Shown: positions 16,775-25,064, numbered from the stretch's first letter. The stretch is 64,000 bases of DNA from JBDHWI01 sp964590135 (GCA_964590135.1 CAZPVX010000018.1:31379-95378), one strand, 5' to 3'. Notes: generated by a model from the letters alone, not told the origin. Numbers and translations are program-made.

Positions 16775-19729
16775 TCAGGTCGTGCCGGCTTGCCTGAGCA
16801 TCACATCGACCATCTGTTGCAGCGTCCATGGCGCGGTGTCGCACGGTTTCAGATGGAACTCGCGCATGGCTGTGGTGGCCGCATCCACCACAAACGCTGT
16901 TGCAGATGGGTGGCTGATGATGGAATGCAGCAGTTGTGCGGCATCGGCGGGACGTCCGAGCGCGTAAAGCAGCCGCCCACCCACGACGAGCAAGTTGATC
17001 ACTTCTGGTTCGGCCCCAACTTGTTGGGCGAGGGTCAATGCCTCGCGAATGCAGGGCAACGCGCCGGCGGCATTGCCCATGCCCAGCAGCGCGCCGGCGG
17101 TGCTATTCAGCCCGTTCATCAAACCATCGCGGCTGCCCATCTCGCGAAAGATCTCGACACATTCCTGCGCCATCGGCAACGCCTCATCCCAGCGCTGCAT
17201 ATCGCATAGCAAATTGGAGGCGTTGTTCAAGCTGATGGCGAGCTTGCGGCGGTCATTGAGTTGTCGCAGCGTGTGAATGGCGTCGCGATACCGTGGCAGG
17301 GCGGCGTCGAATCTGCCGCGGAAATACTCCGTATCCGCCAGGTTGTTCTGCGCCACTGCCAGTTCCATCTCGTCGCCGATCTCGGTCAGGATGTCGACTG
17401 CCTCTTCCTGCAACAGCGCAGCGCGATCAAAATGACCCAGACGGGCTTCTGCAATCCCCATGCTGATCAGCACGTCCGCAACGCCTTGAAGTTCCCCAAG
17501 TTCACGATAGAGCGACAAGCTCTTCTCGAATTGCTGCACGCCGGCTTCGATGTTGCCGAATAGCACTCGAATGACGCCCAACTGGCACACGACGTAGGCA
17601 TAGTTGCTCTGGTCGCCTGAATTTCGCAGCAACTGCTCGGCTTCCGTCAATGATCGCTCGGCTTCCTGATAGTGGCCGATCATGCGCGCCAGAACGCCGT
17701 GGCGCAAGCGCAATCGACCCGTGATGATTTCAACATTGGGTTGGCCTCGCAGACATTCCGTCGCCGCATCGTACATGCGCATGGCTTCATGCTGTCTGCC
17801 GAGGATGTCGCTGATCCAGAAGAGACAAACGAGCGCCTTGTCGAAGATGTAGACGTTGCTGGTTCGCACTGCCGTTTCCCACATCAGGCGGATGTTGTCC
17901 ATCTCGGTCTGTATTTCGCGCGCGACTTCCCTTTGTCGTTGGCTGCGGCGCAGCCCTTCGCGTGCCATCAGCCAGCCGGCGTAATAGGCGCTGTGCTTTT
18001 GTAGCGCTACCTCTCGCGCATCGTCGGTGAGATGCCCCTGCGCATATTGGCGCACCAACTCGTGCAGATCGAAGCGCGCCGGCTCTGGCTGTTGCAGCCA
18101 CGACCGGTCGATGAAATGTGACAGGATTGCCGGCATCGCCGCCGCGACGTTGCGCGCAGCCTCTGCCGTGAACCCTCCGCGAAAGACGGACAGCGCTGCC
18201 AGCGTGTGCGCCTCATCCGGCGAGAGCAGATGCCATGAATGATCGAACACCGCGCGCAAGCTGCGATGACGTTCATCCACATCGCGCATGGTAGTGCTGA
18301 GCAGATCGAGGCTGCGCGCTAATTCGGCTTCGATCTGCTCGATCTCCATTACGCGCGCCCAGGGCGCGGCCAACTCCAACGCCAGCGGCAGCCCTTGCAG
18401 GCGCTGGCAGATGCGCGCCAACTCCGGCGTGCCGGCAACCTCGCACCCCGCGCGCGATGCAGCCTGCTGAAACAATCTCACGCTTGCAGAGGCTTTATCG
18501 CTGCTGGGCAGGCCATCAAGCACAAGCACCCATTCGGCGCGCAGATTGAGCCGCTCGCGCGAGGTGACAATGCACTTCACGTCGGGGGCCGCCTTCAAGA
18601 TCGCCACGATGGTTTCGGCGCAGGCGGCAACGACATGCTCGGCATTGTCGAACACCAACAGCATCTCCTTGTCGCTGAGGTGCTTGCCCAGTTGCGTCAT
18701 ATCCGCGGCGTCAGCTTCGGAGCGCACATTCAGCGCGGCGAACGTGCCAGCCACCAAGCCGGCCTTGTCCTGCACTGCCGCCAGCGGCACAAAGCACGCG
18801 CCATGCAGGAAACGCGCCGCATTGTCGCGCGCGGCTTCTACCGCCAGGCGCGTCTTGCCCATGCCACCCAATCCGACGAGTGTGATCAGCCGGCAATTTG
18901 GGTCAGCCAGCCGCTGGCTCAATATTTGCAATTCGCCCTCGCGCCCGATCAACGGCATCGGCTCGGCCGGCAGTTGGATGACATGGGTGGCGTGGCGAAT
19001 GCGGTCGCGCAGGCGGGTCGTCTCTGCCTCAGGCAGCACCCCCAATTCCGCCTGCAGTGCGCGGGCAAGCGTTTCGTATTGGGCAAGGGCGACGGCGCGC
19101 TGATCGTTTCTCGCCAGCAGCAGCATCAGGCGGCGGCAAGCCGATTCATCCAGCGGATCAAGGGCGATAAGCGCGCGCAAATGGGTGATGGCCGCGCCGG
19201 CATCGCCCGCATGTGCCTCTTCGTGAGCAAGCCGGCGTAGCGTCTCGGCGACAAGCTGACGCAGGCGCTCGCGCTCGACCACCAGCCACTCTTCAAACTC
19301 CGGCGCATTCTTGACCACCAGCCCTTTGAGCAGATCGCCGGCGTAGCGGGCAACGGCGCGATTGCGCGCATCCGCATCGCCATGCGCATCGCGCTCAAAG
19401 TCCTCGACATCCAGCGCATAGCGCGACTGCGCGTCGAACTCGACAGCGTCGCGCTCGATGCGCAGATACGCGCCGACCAGTTTCTTCAGGTTGGCCAGCG
19501 CCTGGCGCAAGCTGGTCTTGGCGGCCTCGTCATCAAACTCGCCCCAGAACATGGCGGCAAGCGCGTCGCGGGTATGCCGCCGCCGGGTGCAGGCCAGATA
19601 GGCCAGCAGCGCTTGCGACTTGGTGGAAGAAAAGTCAGTGATGGATTCCGTGCGCGGCGAGGCCAGGGCTGCATCTTCAATCACAGCGCGGAATCCACCC
19701 AGAAATACAAGCCGCAATGCCGCTGCCAT
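16775..19729 (-). CDS. Large transcriptional regulator: BTAD, NB-ARC ATPase and TPR domains
   Basis: A 984-aa protein of AfsR/MalT-like architecture. The N-terminal ~95 residues resemble an OmpR-type winged helix (LRLVFLGGFRA), followed by a BTAD helical domain to about residue 250. An NB-ARC/AAA module then has Walker A GLGGMGKTRLAVEAA and Walker B MLLVFDNAEH, and the last ~400 residues form TPR-like helices (YAYVVCQLGVIRVLFGN and similar). Such proteins usually activate nearby genes after ligand or partner binding. It is divergent from the small-protein/cupredoxin cluster and convergent with the sugar genes, so either could be a target. The ATG at 19729 is chosen because longer versions would overlap the divergent gene. 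Confidence 0.9.
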   Translation of the reverse strand: MAAALRLVFLGGFRAVIEDAALASPRTESITDFSSTKSQALLAYLACTRRRHTRDALAAMFWGEFDDEAAKTSLRQALANLKKLVGAYLRIERDAVEFDAQSRYALDVEDFERDAHGDADARNRAVARYAGDLLKGLVVKNAPEFEEWLVVERERLRQLVAETLRRLAHEEAHAGDAGAAITHLRALIALDPLDESACRRLMLLLARNDQRAVALAQYETLARALQAELGVLPEAETTRLRDRIRHATHVIQLPAEPMPLIGREGELQILSQRLADPNCRLITLVGLGGMGKTRLAVEAARDNAARFLHGACFVPLAAVQDKAGLVAGTFAALNVRSEADAADMTQLGKHLSDKEMLLVFDNAEHVVAACAETIVAILKAAPDVKCIVTSRERLNLRAEWVLVLDGLPSSDKASASVRLFQQAASRAGCEVAGTPELARICQRLQGLPLALELAAPWARVMEIEQIEAELARSLDLLSTTMRDVDERHRSLRAVFDHSWHLLSPDEAHTLAALSVFRGGFTAEAARNVAAAMPAILSHFIDRSWLQQPEPARFDLHELVRQYAQGHLTDDAREVALQKHSAYYAGWLMAREGLRRSQRQREVAREIQTEMDNIRLMWETAVRTSNVYIFDKALVCLFWISDILGRQHEAMRMYDAATECLRGQPNVEIITGRLRLRHGVLARMIGHYQEAERSLTEAEQLLRNSGDQSNYAYVVCQLGVIRVLFGNIEAGVQQFEKSLSLYRELGELQGVADVLISMGIAEARLGHFDRAALLQEEAVDILTEIGDEMELAVAQNNLADTEYFRGRFDAALPRYRDAIHTLRQLNDRRKLAISLNNASNLLCDMQRWDEALPMAQECVEIFREMGSRDGLMNGLNSTAGALLGMGNAAGALPCIREALTLAQQVGAEPEVINLLVVGGRLLYALGRPADAAQLLHSIISHPSATAFVVDAATTAMREFHLKPCDTAPWTLQQMVDVMLRQAGTT

Positions 19730-19776
19730 CGGAACGAGATTATAGGGTTGCGCGCGCGATTTACGAATCATTCACG

Positions 19777-20013
19777 ATGCCGGCGCAAGATGACAGCATG
19801 GAAGAGAGTGATCGCGATGAAGCCGCTGCCGGCGCGCGCAAGATGCGCTATGCAGCCTTCCTGCTGCGCGTGTGGCGCAACGACGCCAGCGATGACTGGC
19901 GGCTGGTGATTGAGGAAGTTGGTTCGGAGGAGCGGCATGGCTTCACTGACTGGGATGCAATGGTGAGTTATCTGCGCAATAGCATCGCGGACCCAGCTAC
20001 GCCTGGCGAATAA
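19777..20013 (+). CDS. Small soluble protein divergent from the BTAD regulator
   Basis: A 78-aa acidic protein. The core RYAAFLLRVWRN, WRLVIEEV, ERHGFTDWDAMVSYL predicts two beta-strands and a final helix. Small proteins of this pattern seem common in Chloroflexota (recalled, not searched). It sits 47 bases from the divergent regulator gene, so they may share a control region. The function is unknown. An alternative ATG is at 19798. Confidence 0.65.
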   Translation: MPAQDDSMEESDRDEAAAGARKMRYAAFLLRVWRNDASDDWRLVIEEVGSEERHGFTDWDAMVSYLRNSIADPATPGE

Positions 20014-20090
20014 ATCACGATTTCATCACGACGCCGTTTTAAATTGTCAGTGTCATCAACAGACGGACATTCGTAACAAGAGATTTACCC

Positions 20091-20192
20091 ATGAATAGTG
20101 CACCCATCTGTCGCATCGGCGGCATCGCCGCCATCCTCGGCATCGTTTTGAGCGTGGGCGCCATGGCCATGCCTGTGTTGCTGGCAGGATGA
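20091..20192 (+). CDS. 33-aa single-helix membrane peptide
   Basis: ATG at 20091 to TGA at 20192. The peptide is a short polar N-terminus (MNSAPICRIGG) followed by one hydrophobic helix (IAAILGIVLSVGAMAMPVLL). No strong Shine-Dalgarno sequence is visible. It is the same length as a second peptide 100 bases downstream, although their sequences are not obviously related. It could be a small membrane regulator or a chance ORF. Confidence 0.35.
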   Translation: MNSAPICRIGGIAAILGIVLSVGAMAMPVLLAG

Positions 20193-20293
20193 CAAGCCGG
20201 CGCAGTAACCGTTTGCGCAGTTCACGTTCCGATCACGCTGTGTCGTTAACCTGACGCACAGCAACTTCCAGTCAGTGGCACAAGGAGCAGACA

Positions 20294-20395
20294 ATGAATA
20301 TCGCAGTCATGTTCGGATTCGGATGCTTCGTTCTGGGCGGCGCCATGATCATGGTTTGCTTCCTTGCCAATTGGCTGGTGACGCGCTCGCATTAG
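20294..20395 (+). CDS. 33-aa single-helix membrane peptide with good ribosome site
   Basis: ATG at 20294 with AAGGAG six bases upstream, ending at TAG 20395. The peptide is almost entirely one hydrophobic helix (VMFGFGCFVLGGAMIMVCFL) with two Cys and a short basic tail WLVTRSH. The ribosome site makes translation plausible. It lies between the 78-aa gene and the BphX-like gene on the same strand. It resembles small subunits that stabilise membrane complexes, but no family is recognised. Confidence 0.5.
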   Translation: MNIAVMFGFGCFVLGGAMIMVCFLANWLVTRSH

Positions 20396-20464
20396 AGCCA
20401 TTTGCAAAACAATCAACGCGCCTTGAGGGTGCTTGCGCAAACCGAATTGCAGCCGGCACACGCC

Positions 20465-20492
20465 TGGATTCCCGCACAAGCGGGAATGACGG
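20465..20492. repeat. Short palindromic intergenic repeat (ATTCCCGC type)
   Basis: ATTCCCGC and GCGGGAAT pair around a 4-base loop inside TGG...GACGG. This core matches a stem-loop seen in intergenic regions of many bacteria (recalled). It lies between the 33-aa peptide and the BphX-like gene. Confidence 0.5.
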
Positions 20493-20548
20493 ACAAAAAC
20501 CTCAGGGAATCAGTCAAAAGCAGGTATTTCATATCAGGAGGAACATTT

Positions 20549-21025
20549 ATGCCTATGTCCATCAACGACAATGTTGGTCAGCCAATCAAACGGGCCGCGA
20601 GCGTTCAAGAGCAACGAAGTGGCACAAAAAAACTGCAATGGTGGTTTCGCATCGTGGGCGGGTTCTATGTGCTGGTCTCGCTGATGAACCTGTATGGCGT
20701 GTTCGTCAATCCGCCGTTCTACGCGCAGATATTGCCATATGCGGCATCGGAGGCCGTGCTCAGGGCGTTTACGGATGCGTGGATGGTGTTCGTGTTCGAG
20801 TTTCTCGGCATCGGCTTGTTCTTGTTGTGGGCGTCGCGCGACCCGCTCAAAAACGTCAGCGTGGTCTGGTTGATCGTGATCATCGAGGCGCTGCGCGGCG
20901 TGCTCGCCGATCTGATCTGGATCAGCCGCGGCTTCAACCCGGCTAACTACATCGTGTGGATCGTCATTCACGTGGCCATCATCGTCACCGGCATCCTGTT
21001 TGCACGGCAGGCGCGAGACAAATGA
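20549..21025 (+). CDS. BphX-like four-helix membrane protein
   Basis: A 158-aa integral membrane protein. After a polar N-terminal 25 residues come KKLQWWFRIVGGFYVLVSL and three further hydrophobic segments ending in HVAIIVTGILFARQ. The WWFRIVG-x-FY start resembles BphX-like proteins, whose function is not established. The ATG at 20549 is strongly supported by AGGAGG seven bases upstream. It belongs to a plus-strand series of membrane and redox-type genes and precedes the double-cupredoxin lipoprotein by 119 bases. Confidence 0.7.
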   Translation: MPMSINDNVGQPIKRAASVQEQRSGTKKLQWWFRIVGGFYVLVSLMNLYGVFVNPPFYAQILPYAASEAVLRAFTDAWMVFVFEFLGIGLFLLWASRDPLKNVSVVWLIVIIEALRGVLADLIWISRGFNPANYIVWIVIHVAIIVTGILFARQARDK

Positions 21026-21144
21026 CCGAAGCTGTGTCGTAGCTGCAGCGTGTCTGCGCAGAAGGCGCAAGATGCAGATCAAGTTGTGCCAGCGCTTGAT
21101 GCCGCTGCGTATTCACCAGAAGATTTTCATCAGGAGACAACATC

Positions 21145-21978
21145 ATGAGCAAGATCGCACAATTGTTGGCTGGCGCGCTGGCTGCGCTGTTTGCATTGAG
21201 CGCCTGCGCAGTTGCCCCGGCGGCTTCCACCGCCCCGGCGGCCGTCACATTCAAAGGCGCAGATTTCAGCTTCGAAGGTCCTGAGTCAATTCCCGCCGGC
21301 CTGACCACGATCAACTTTCAGAATATCGGCAAGGAATGGCATCACATCCAGCTGGCGCGGATCAATGACGGTGTCACCATGCAGCAACTGGATGAGGCGA
21401 TGAAGAAGGACAGCAATGCCGCACTGGGCATGGTGAACCTGGTCGGCGGCGTCGCCGCGCTCGACCCCAACGGCAACGGCAGCGTCACGCTCAAGCTGCA
21501 GGAGGGTCAGTATCTGCTGCTGTGCTTCATCCCCTCAGCCGATGGCGTGCCGCATCTGGCCAAGGGCATGGTTCGGCCATTGACGGTGAAAGGCGCAGGC
21601 GTGGCGGCCACCGAGCCAAGCGCTGATATCACGGTCGATATGAAGGATTTTCACTTCACCATGCCGGCAGAGGTGAAAGCCGGCAAGCAAGTGTGGAAGG
21701 TGGTCAACAACGGGCCGCAACCGCACGAGATCGCGCTGGTGCGCCTGGCCGATGGCAAGACCCTGGAGGATATCTATGCTTGGTATGCCAAGCCGGAAGG
21801 GCCGCAGCCCTTCAGCATGGCCGGCGGCATGCAGGCGATCAGCAGCGTCGGGGGATCGGGCTTCATCAACCTGGATCTGAAGCCAGGCAACTACGTGGCG
21901 ATATGCGACATTCCTGACCCCGCCAGCGGAAAGACGCACAGCGAATTGGGCATGGTCATGCCATTCACAGTGCAGTAG
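21145..21978 (+). CDS. Lipoprotein with two cupredoxin-like domains
   Basis: A 277-aa exported lipoprotein: lipobox LSAC (Cys21), then two homologous beta domains. Each has a His, then exactly 60 residues later a Cys, then His, then Met five residues after it: H67-C127-H137-M142 and H194-C254-H265-M270. These four are the type-1 copper ligand set, although the Cys-His spacing (10 and 11) is longer than in classical blue copper proteins. Both could bind copper and pass electrons at the outer face of the membrane. The neighbours are small membrane proteins. A decayed copy of its 3' end lies at 22690. Confidence 0.75.
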   Translation: MSKIAQLLAGALAALFALSACAVAPAASTAPAAVTFKGADFSFEGPESIPAGLTTINFQNIGKEWHHIQLARINDGVTMQQLDEAMKKDSNAALGMVNLVGGVAALDPNGNGSVTLKLQEGQYLLLCFIPSADGVPHLAKGMVRPLTVKGAGVAATEPSADITVDMKDFHFTMPAEVKAGKQVWKVVNNGPQPHEIALVRLADGKTLEDIYAWYAKPEGPQPFSMAGGMQAISSVGGSGFINLDLKPGNYVAICDIPDPASGKTHSELGMVMPFTVQ

Positions 21979-22042
21979 ATCCGCCGACTTTGCACGCAAC
22001 AGGCAGCCGGTATTGAAATGAGACGCATCTATCTGGCGGATG

Positions 22043-22073
22043 GTTGCCAAAGCTGTTTGCAAGCTTTGGCAAC
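22043..22073. terminator. 12-bp perfect inverted repeat downstream of the cupredoxin gene
   Basis: GTTGCCAAAGCT and its exact complement enclose a 7-base loop. It lies 65 bases after the cupredoxin stop and 27 bases before the next ATG. A U-poor tail makes it either a weak terminator or an mRNA-protecting hairpin. Confidence 0.5.
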
Positions 22074-22099
22074 GGCCTGTTTCTTGCAGGAGTGAACCC

Positions 22100-22600
22100 A
22101 TGCAGTTCTTGCTGATTATTCTGAGATTGACGCATATCGTCGCTGGCGCGTTCTGGGCCGGTAGCGGGCTGATGCTTGTTCTGGTGATGATGCCGGGTAT
22201 TCAGCGGGCCGGCCCGGCTGCAGCGCGCGTCGTGCCTATGGCTGGCATCTCGAAGGCGATGGGCATTGCGGCGATGTTGACGACTTTTGCAGGTTTGGCG
22301 CTCTATGCCTTGATCTATTCCTTCAACCTCAACTGGATCCTTAGCGCGACCGGACTGGCCTTTACCATTGGCTCGCTGGCCGGAGTGGCAGCCTTTTTGA
22401 ACGGCTTGTTTCACACGAGGCATGCCGGGCAAAAGGTTGCGGCGTTGGATCAGCAGATGCAAGCTCTCGGCGGCCCGCCTACGGCGGAATTGAAAGCGGA
22501 GATGCAGCGCGCGCTGGGTGAGGTGAGGACAAGTTCCATGACCAGCGCAGTGTTGACCACTGCATCGCTAGCGTTGATGGTGATTGCGCGCTACTTGTAG
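22100..22600 (+). CDS. Four-helix membrane protein (CopD/DUF2269-like)
   Basis: A 166-aa membrane protein starting MQFLLIILRLTHIVAGAFWAG, a helix with a His in the place where CopD/DUF2269-type proteins have conserved histidines. Three further hydrophobic segments follow, with an amphipathic stretch (QQMQALGGPPTAELKAEM) before the last. AGGAG lies eight bases before the ATG at 22100. Next to a copper-type lipoprotein, a role in metal or redox handling is plausible but unproven. Confidence 0.65.
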   Translation: MQFLLIILRLTHIVAGAFWAGSGLMLVLVMMPGIQRAGPAAARVVPMAGISKAMGIAAMLTTFAGLALYALIYSFNLNWILSATGLAFTIGSLAGVAAFLNGLFHTRHAGQKVAALDQQMQALGGPPTAELKAEMQRALGEVRTSSMTSAVLTTASLALMVIARYL

Positions 22601-22689
22601 GTGGGACGGGGGATTGGATGGCGCAAGGTGATGCCGATCAGACCAGCATCGCATGATTGCTTGCTTCCTCAAGCACCAACACCGCGCCG

Positions 22690-22812
22690 GCGGCTTTCAT
22701 CAACCTGGACTTGCAGCCGGGCAACTACGTCGCCACGTGCGACATCCCCGACCCGGCCAGCGGCAAGCCGCATTCGGAACTGGGCATGGTGATGCCGTTC
22801 ACGGTGAAGTAA
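22690..22812 (+). pseudogene. Truncated copy of the cupredoxin lipoprotein 3' end
   Basis: In frame from 22690 to the TAA at 22812, the translation FINLDLQPGNYVATCDIPDP continues through ASGKPHSELGMVMPFTVK. This is nearly identical to the last 38 residues of the lipoprotein at 21145-21978. The copper-site Cys, His and Met are kept. A stop lies in frame upstream at 22654, and no N-terminal part exists. It is the remnant of a duplicated gene or a recombination scar. Confidence 0.85.
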
Positions 22813-22819
22813 TTCCCAT

Positions 22820-22853
22820 AGAACCTAAGGTTCTCGAAGAACCTTAAGGTTCT
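22820..22853. repeat. Two tandem near-identical palindromes
   Basis: AGAACCTAAGGTTCT (22820-22834) and AGAACCTTAAGGTTCT (22838-22853) are each perfect palindromes and differ by one central base pair; a 3-base spacer separates them. They lie 21 bases upstream of the ATG at 22874. They could be an operator pair for a dimeric regulator or alternative hairpins in the leader. Confidence 0.75.
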
Positions 22854-22873
22854 GACATTTACGAAATCGTCAC

Positions 22874-23512
22874 ATGGACATTCACGTCAACGCGAACAGC
22901 TTCTGCCTCGCTGGAATCGTGATGCTCGTCGGCTCGGTGCTGTTCACGGTTGCAGCGTTTGCGGCGGCCTACTTTCGCCGCATGCCGCCAACCGATCCGC
23001 TGGAGCAGTTGCAGGTGATTGCGGGCGACCCGATTGGCTGGACGGCGCAAGCGATTCTCTTCCCGATTGCGATGGCGATCATCGCCGCGTCGTTCATGCT
23101 GGTCGCCGGCGCGCTGCCGCCTTCGACCGCGAAGACTGTGGCGATTGCCGCCGCGGTCTTGAGCGCCATCGCCTGCCTGCTGTGGATTCCGATCAGCATC
23201 GGTCGCCTGCAATTGTTGAACGCCGCACCCGCAATGATCGCGTCGTTCGATGCAAGCGCTCCGCCGCAAGTGTCGATCGGTGACCGGCGGTTGTTCTGGG
23301 CCTACACTATCGTCACGCTCGCATCCATGATCTTGATCGGCGCAGCGCTGGCGTTGGGTGGCGTGTTGCCGAGGATGGGGTGGATCGTGGCGGGGCTTGC
23401 GGCGCTGAGCCTGCTGATCATCGCGCCATTCGTGATGCGCGACTGGCCGCCGTTCATGAACTATTTGTTCACGCTGGCGCTGGCGATTGGGCTGTTGCTG
23501 GCGAAGCGTTAG
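22874..23512 (+). CDS. Six-helix membrane protein of unknown family
   Basis: A 212-aa protein with about six hydrophobic segments (for example GIVMLVGSVLFTVAAFAAAY and LSLLIIAPFVM) and short loops. No catalytic motif is visible. It follows the tandem palindromes and precedes a decayed gene. Membership in the same membrane cluster as the cupredoxin lipoprotein is inferred from direction and spacing only. Confidence 0.65.
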   Translation: MDIHVNANSFCLAGIVMLVGSVLFTVAAFAAAYFRRMPPTDPLEQLQVIAGDPIGWTAQAILFPIAMAIIAASFMLVAGALPPSTAKTVAIAAAVLSAIACLLWIPISIGRLQLLNAAPAMIASFDASAPPQVSIGDRRLFWAYTIVTLASMILIGAALALGGVLPRMGWIVAGLAALSLLIIAPFVMRDWPPFMNYLFTLALAIGLLLAKR

Positions 23513-23529
23513 AGAAAAGGATCCAAGCA

Positions 23530-23940
23530 ATGAATACAAACACCTCTTCAACGCTGCCCTAAAGCGGCATCAGGGAATGGCGCGCCATCGGCGCCCTCAT
23601 CTGCCTCGCGCTGCTCATAGCCAGCTTGGGCATGTTGCCGGCCGCTCATGCCAGACCCTTAATGCAGGCCAACAATGGCACAACCATCGTCTACGTCGCC
23701 AACGATGCGCGCAGCCTGAGGTTGATCCAACCCGACGGCAACAATGATCGCCTGTTGTGGCAGGCGCCCGACGGCGTGCCTGGAGCGCCCATCGAATCGG
23801 TGATGTGGCGGCCCGACGCTAAAGAGATCGCCTTCACCAGCACCCACGAGGCGACTTGCTCGGAATATGGCGCGGACATCTACCTGATCTACCCGGACGG
23901 CAGCAACCTGCGCCGCTTGACCAACGGCCCGGCCTGCGCC
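23530..23940 (+). pseudogene. Broken TolB/PD40-type secreted beta-propeller gene
   Basis: An ATG at 23530 with AAAAGGA upstream opens MNTNTSSTLP, then a TAA at 23560. The same frame continues past the stop with a signal peptide (IGALICLALLIASLGMLPAA) and propeller repeats: VANDARSLRLIQPDGNND and YLIYPDGSNLRRLTNG. Homology-like features end near 23940, where a different frame takes over. A nonsense codon plus 3' truncation marks a dead gene. Confidence 0.75.
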
Positions 23941-23957
23941 GCTTCGGCGCGATCACA

Positions 23958-24184
23958 ATGCACGTCTGGCTGTTGCGTCTGGCATTCGTCGCGGCCTACG
24001 GCGTGTTCTTCGTGCTGCCGGTGATGCTGGCACAGGACGTGGCGCCAGCCATGGTGAGAGGCGTGGCAAGCTCGGGGATGGGGCACTGGTTGCTGCTCCT
24101 GACGCTGGCGTGCTCCTGGCGGTGACGGCGCTGTTCATGGCCTTCAGCACCGTGTATGACGCGCGGTTGACGGTATGTGCATGA
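23958..24184 (+). pseudogene. Frameshifted membrane-protein fragment
   Basis: One frame reads MHVWLLRLAFVAAYGVFFVL through GHWLLLLTLACSWR and then stops. The next frame continues with VLLAVTALFMAFSTVYDA to the TGA at 24184. Both halves look like membrane segments of a single former protein. Together with the broken propeller gene just upstream it forms a small graveyard. Bases 24185-24291 hold nothing I can identify. Confidence 0.45.
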
Positions 24185-24291
24185 TCAGCAAAGGGGCCGG
24201 CTGCGCTCAACACAACAGCGCCGGCACGAACAGCGATGTGATGTGCTCGCGGCTGTAACCCACGTGCCATCTCAATCAGCACCGATCCAAA

Positions 24292-24362
24292 TGTCACAAA
24301 GCTATGCGTCTTGTCTATGTGTCACGAAAGTTTACATTTTTGCGGACGGATGTAATTACAAT
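24292..24362 (+). promoter_or_regulatory. Promoter with repeated TGTCAC box upstream of the secreted protein
   Basis: TGTCACAAAG at 24292 and TGTCACGAAAGTTTACATTT starting at 24320 are two copies of one motif, 28 bp apart. A TACAAT hexamer (24357-24362) begins 37 bp after the second copy starts. The same 21-bp box and the same 37-bp offset to TACAAC occur on the minus strand at 28682-28640. The gene starts at 24410 with AAGGAG. Confidence 0.6.
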
Positions 24363-24409
24363 CCGGCGATGATGGCATTGCAGAGTTTTGTCTGGTAAGG
24401 AGCGCATTC

Positions 24410-24970
24410 ATGAAAACGCGATTGACCTCGACCATTGTGATCGCCTCTGGCTTGGCATGCATGCTAATGCTGACGCAGGCCAGCCCAGCGCAGGGGCAGT
24501 GCACCAGCCCGCTGCTCGATGGCAGTTTTGAACGCCAGAACCGCAACACGGTCAGCCGGCCTTGGATTGCCGAGGGCAAAGCCGGCATCGATGTGGGCAA
24601 GCGCTTGTCGGCCGAAGGTCGCAACAACGCCTGGGCGCACAGCACATCGGGTTGGAACGCGATCCGCCAATCGGTGCAGTTGAATCAGGGCGTGCCATAT
24701 ATCCTGACCGGCGTAATTCGCTCATCAAGCAATATGCGCGATGGCTACTTCGGCGTCCGCGATGCATATCAGAAGCCAGTGTCAGAGGTCAAGTTCGGGC
24801 CGCTGGGGAACTATCGCCGGCTTGAGGTGCGCTACACACCGGCGTATTCGGGCTGGCACAATATCTTCGCCGGCTTCTGGGCCACTGGCAAGGACGCATG
24901 GATTCAGATTGACGACATCCAGTTGATGGCGCCGTGCAACGATGTCATCCTCAAGCCGGCGGACAACTAG
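24410..24970 (+). CDS. Small secreted beta-sandwich protein
   Basis: A 186-aa protein with a signal peptide cut near residue 29 (ASPAQGQ). The mature part reads like a carbohydrate-binding or jelly-roll module: LLDGSFERQN at the start, PYILTGVIRSSS in the middle and DAWIQIDDIQLMAP at the end, the usual closing strand of such domains. Two Cys could form a disulphide. The length suggests a free-standing binding domain. Its upstream box is shared with the large secreted protein encoded at 25142-28561, so joint regulation is likely. A strong terminator follows. Confidence 0.75.
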   Translation: MKTRLTSTIVIASGLACMLMLTQASPAQGQCTSPLLDGSFERQNRNTVSRPWIAEGKAGIDVGKRLSAEGRNNAWAHSTSGWNAIRQSVQLNQGVPYILTGVIRSSSNMRDGYFGVRDAYQKPVSEVKFGPLGNYRRLEVRYTPAYSGWHNIFAGFWATGKDAWIQIDDIQLMAPCNDVILKPADN

Positions 24971-25027
24971 CGCAAATCACGCTGTACCATTTGCGCGACG
25001 GTTGTTTGAAAATAAATCTGGCGCAAC

Positions 25028-25064
25028 AAAAAGCCCCGAAAGCTTGCCCTTTCGGGGCTTTTTT
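25028..25064 (+). terminator. Rho-independent terminator
   Basis: AAAGCCCCGAAAG pairs with CTTTCGGGGCTTT around a 6-base loop and is followed by a T-run, 58 bases after the stop of the secreted-protein gene. Confidence 0.9.

Noticed and set aside
23560..23562. Possible stop-codon recoding in the TolB-like gene
   Set aside because: The stop is TAA, not TGA or TAG, no recoding element is seen, and the gene is also truncated downstream.
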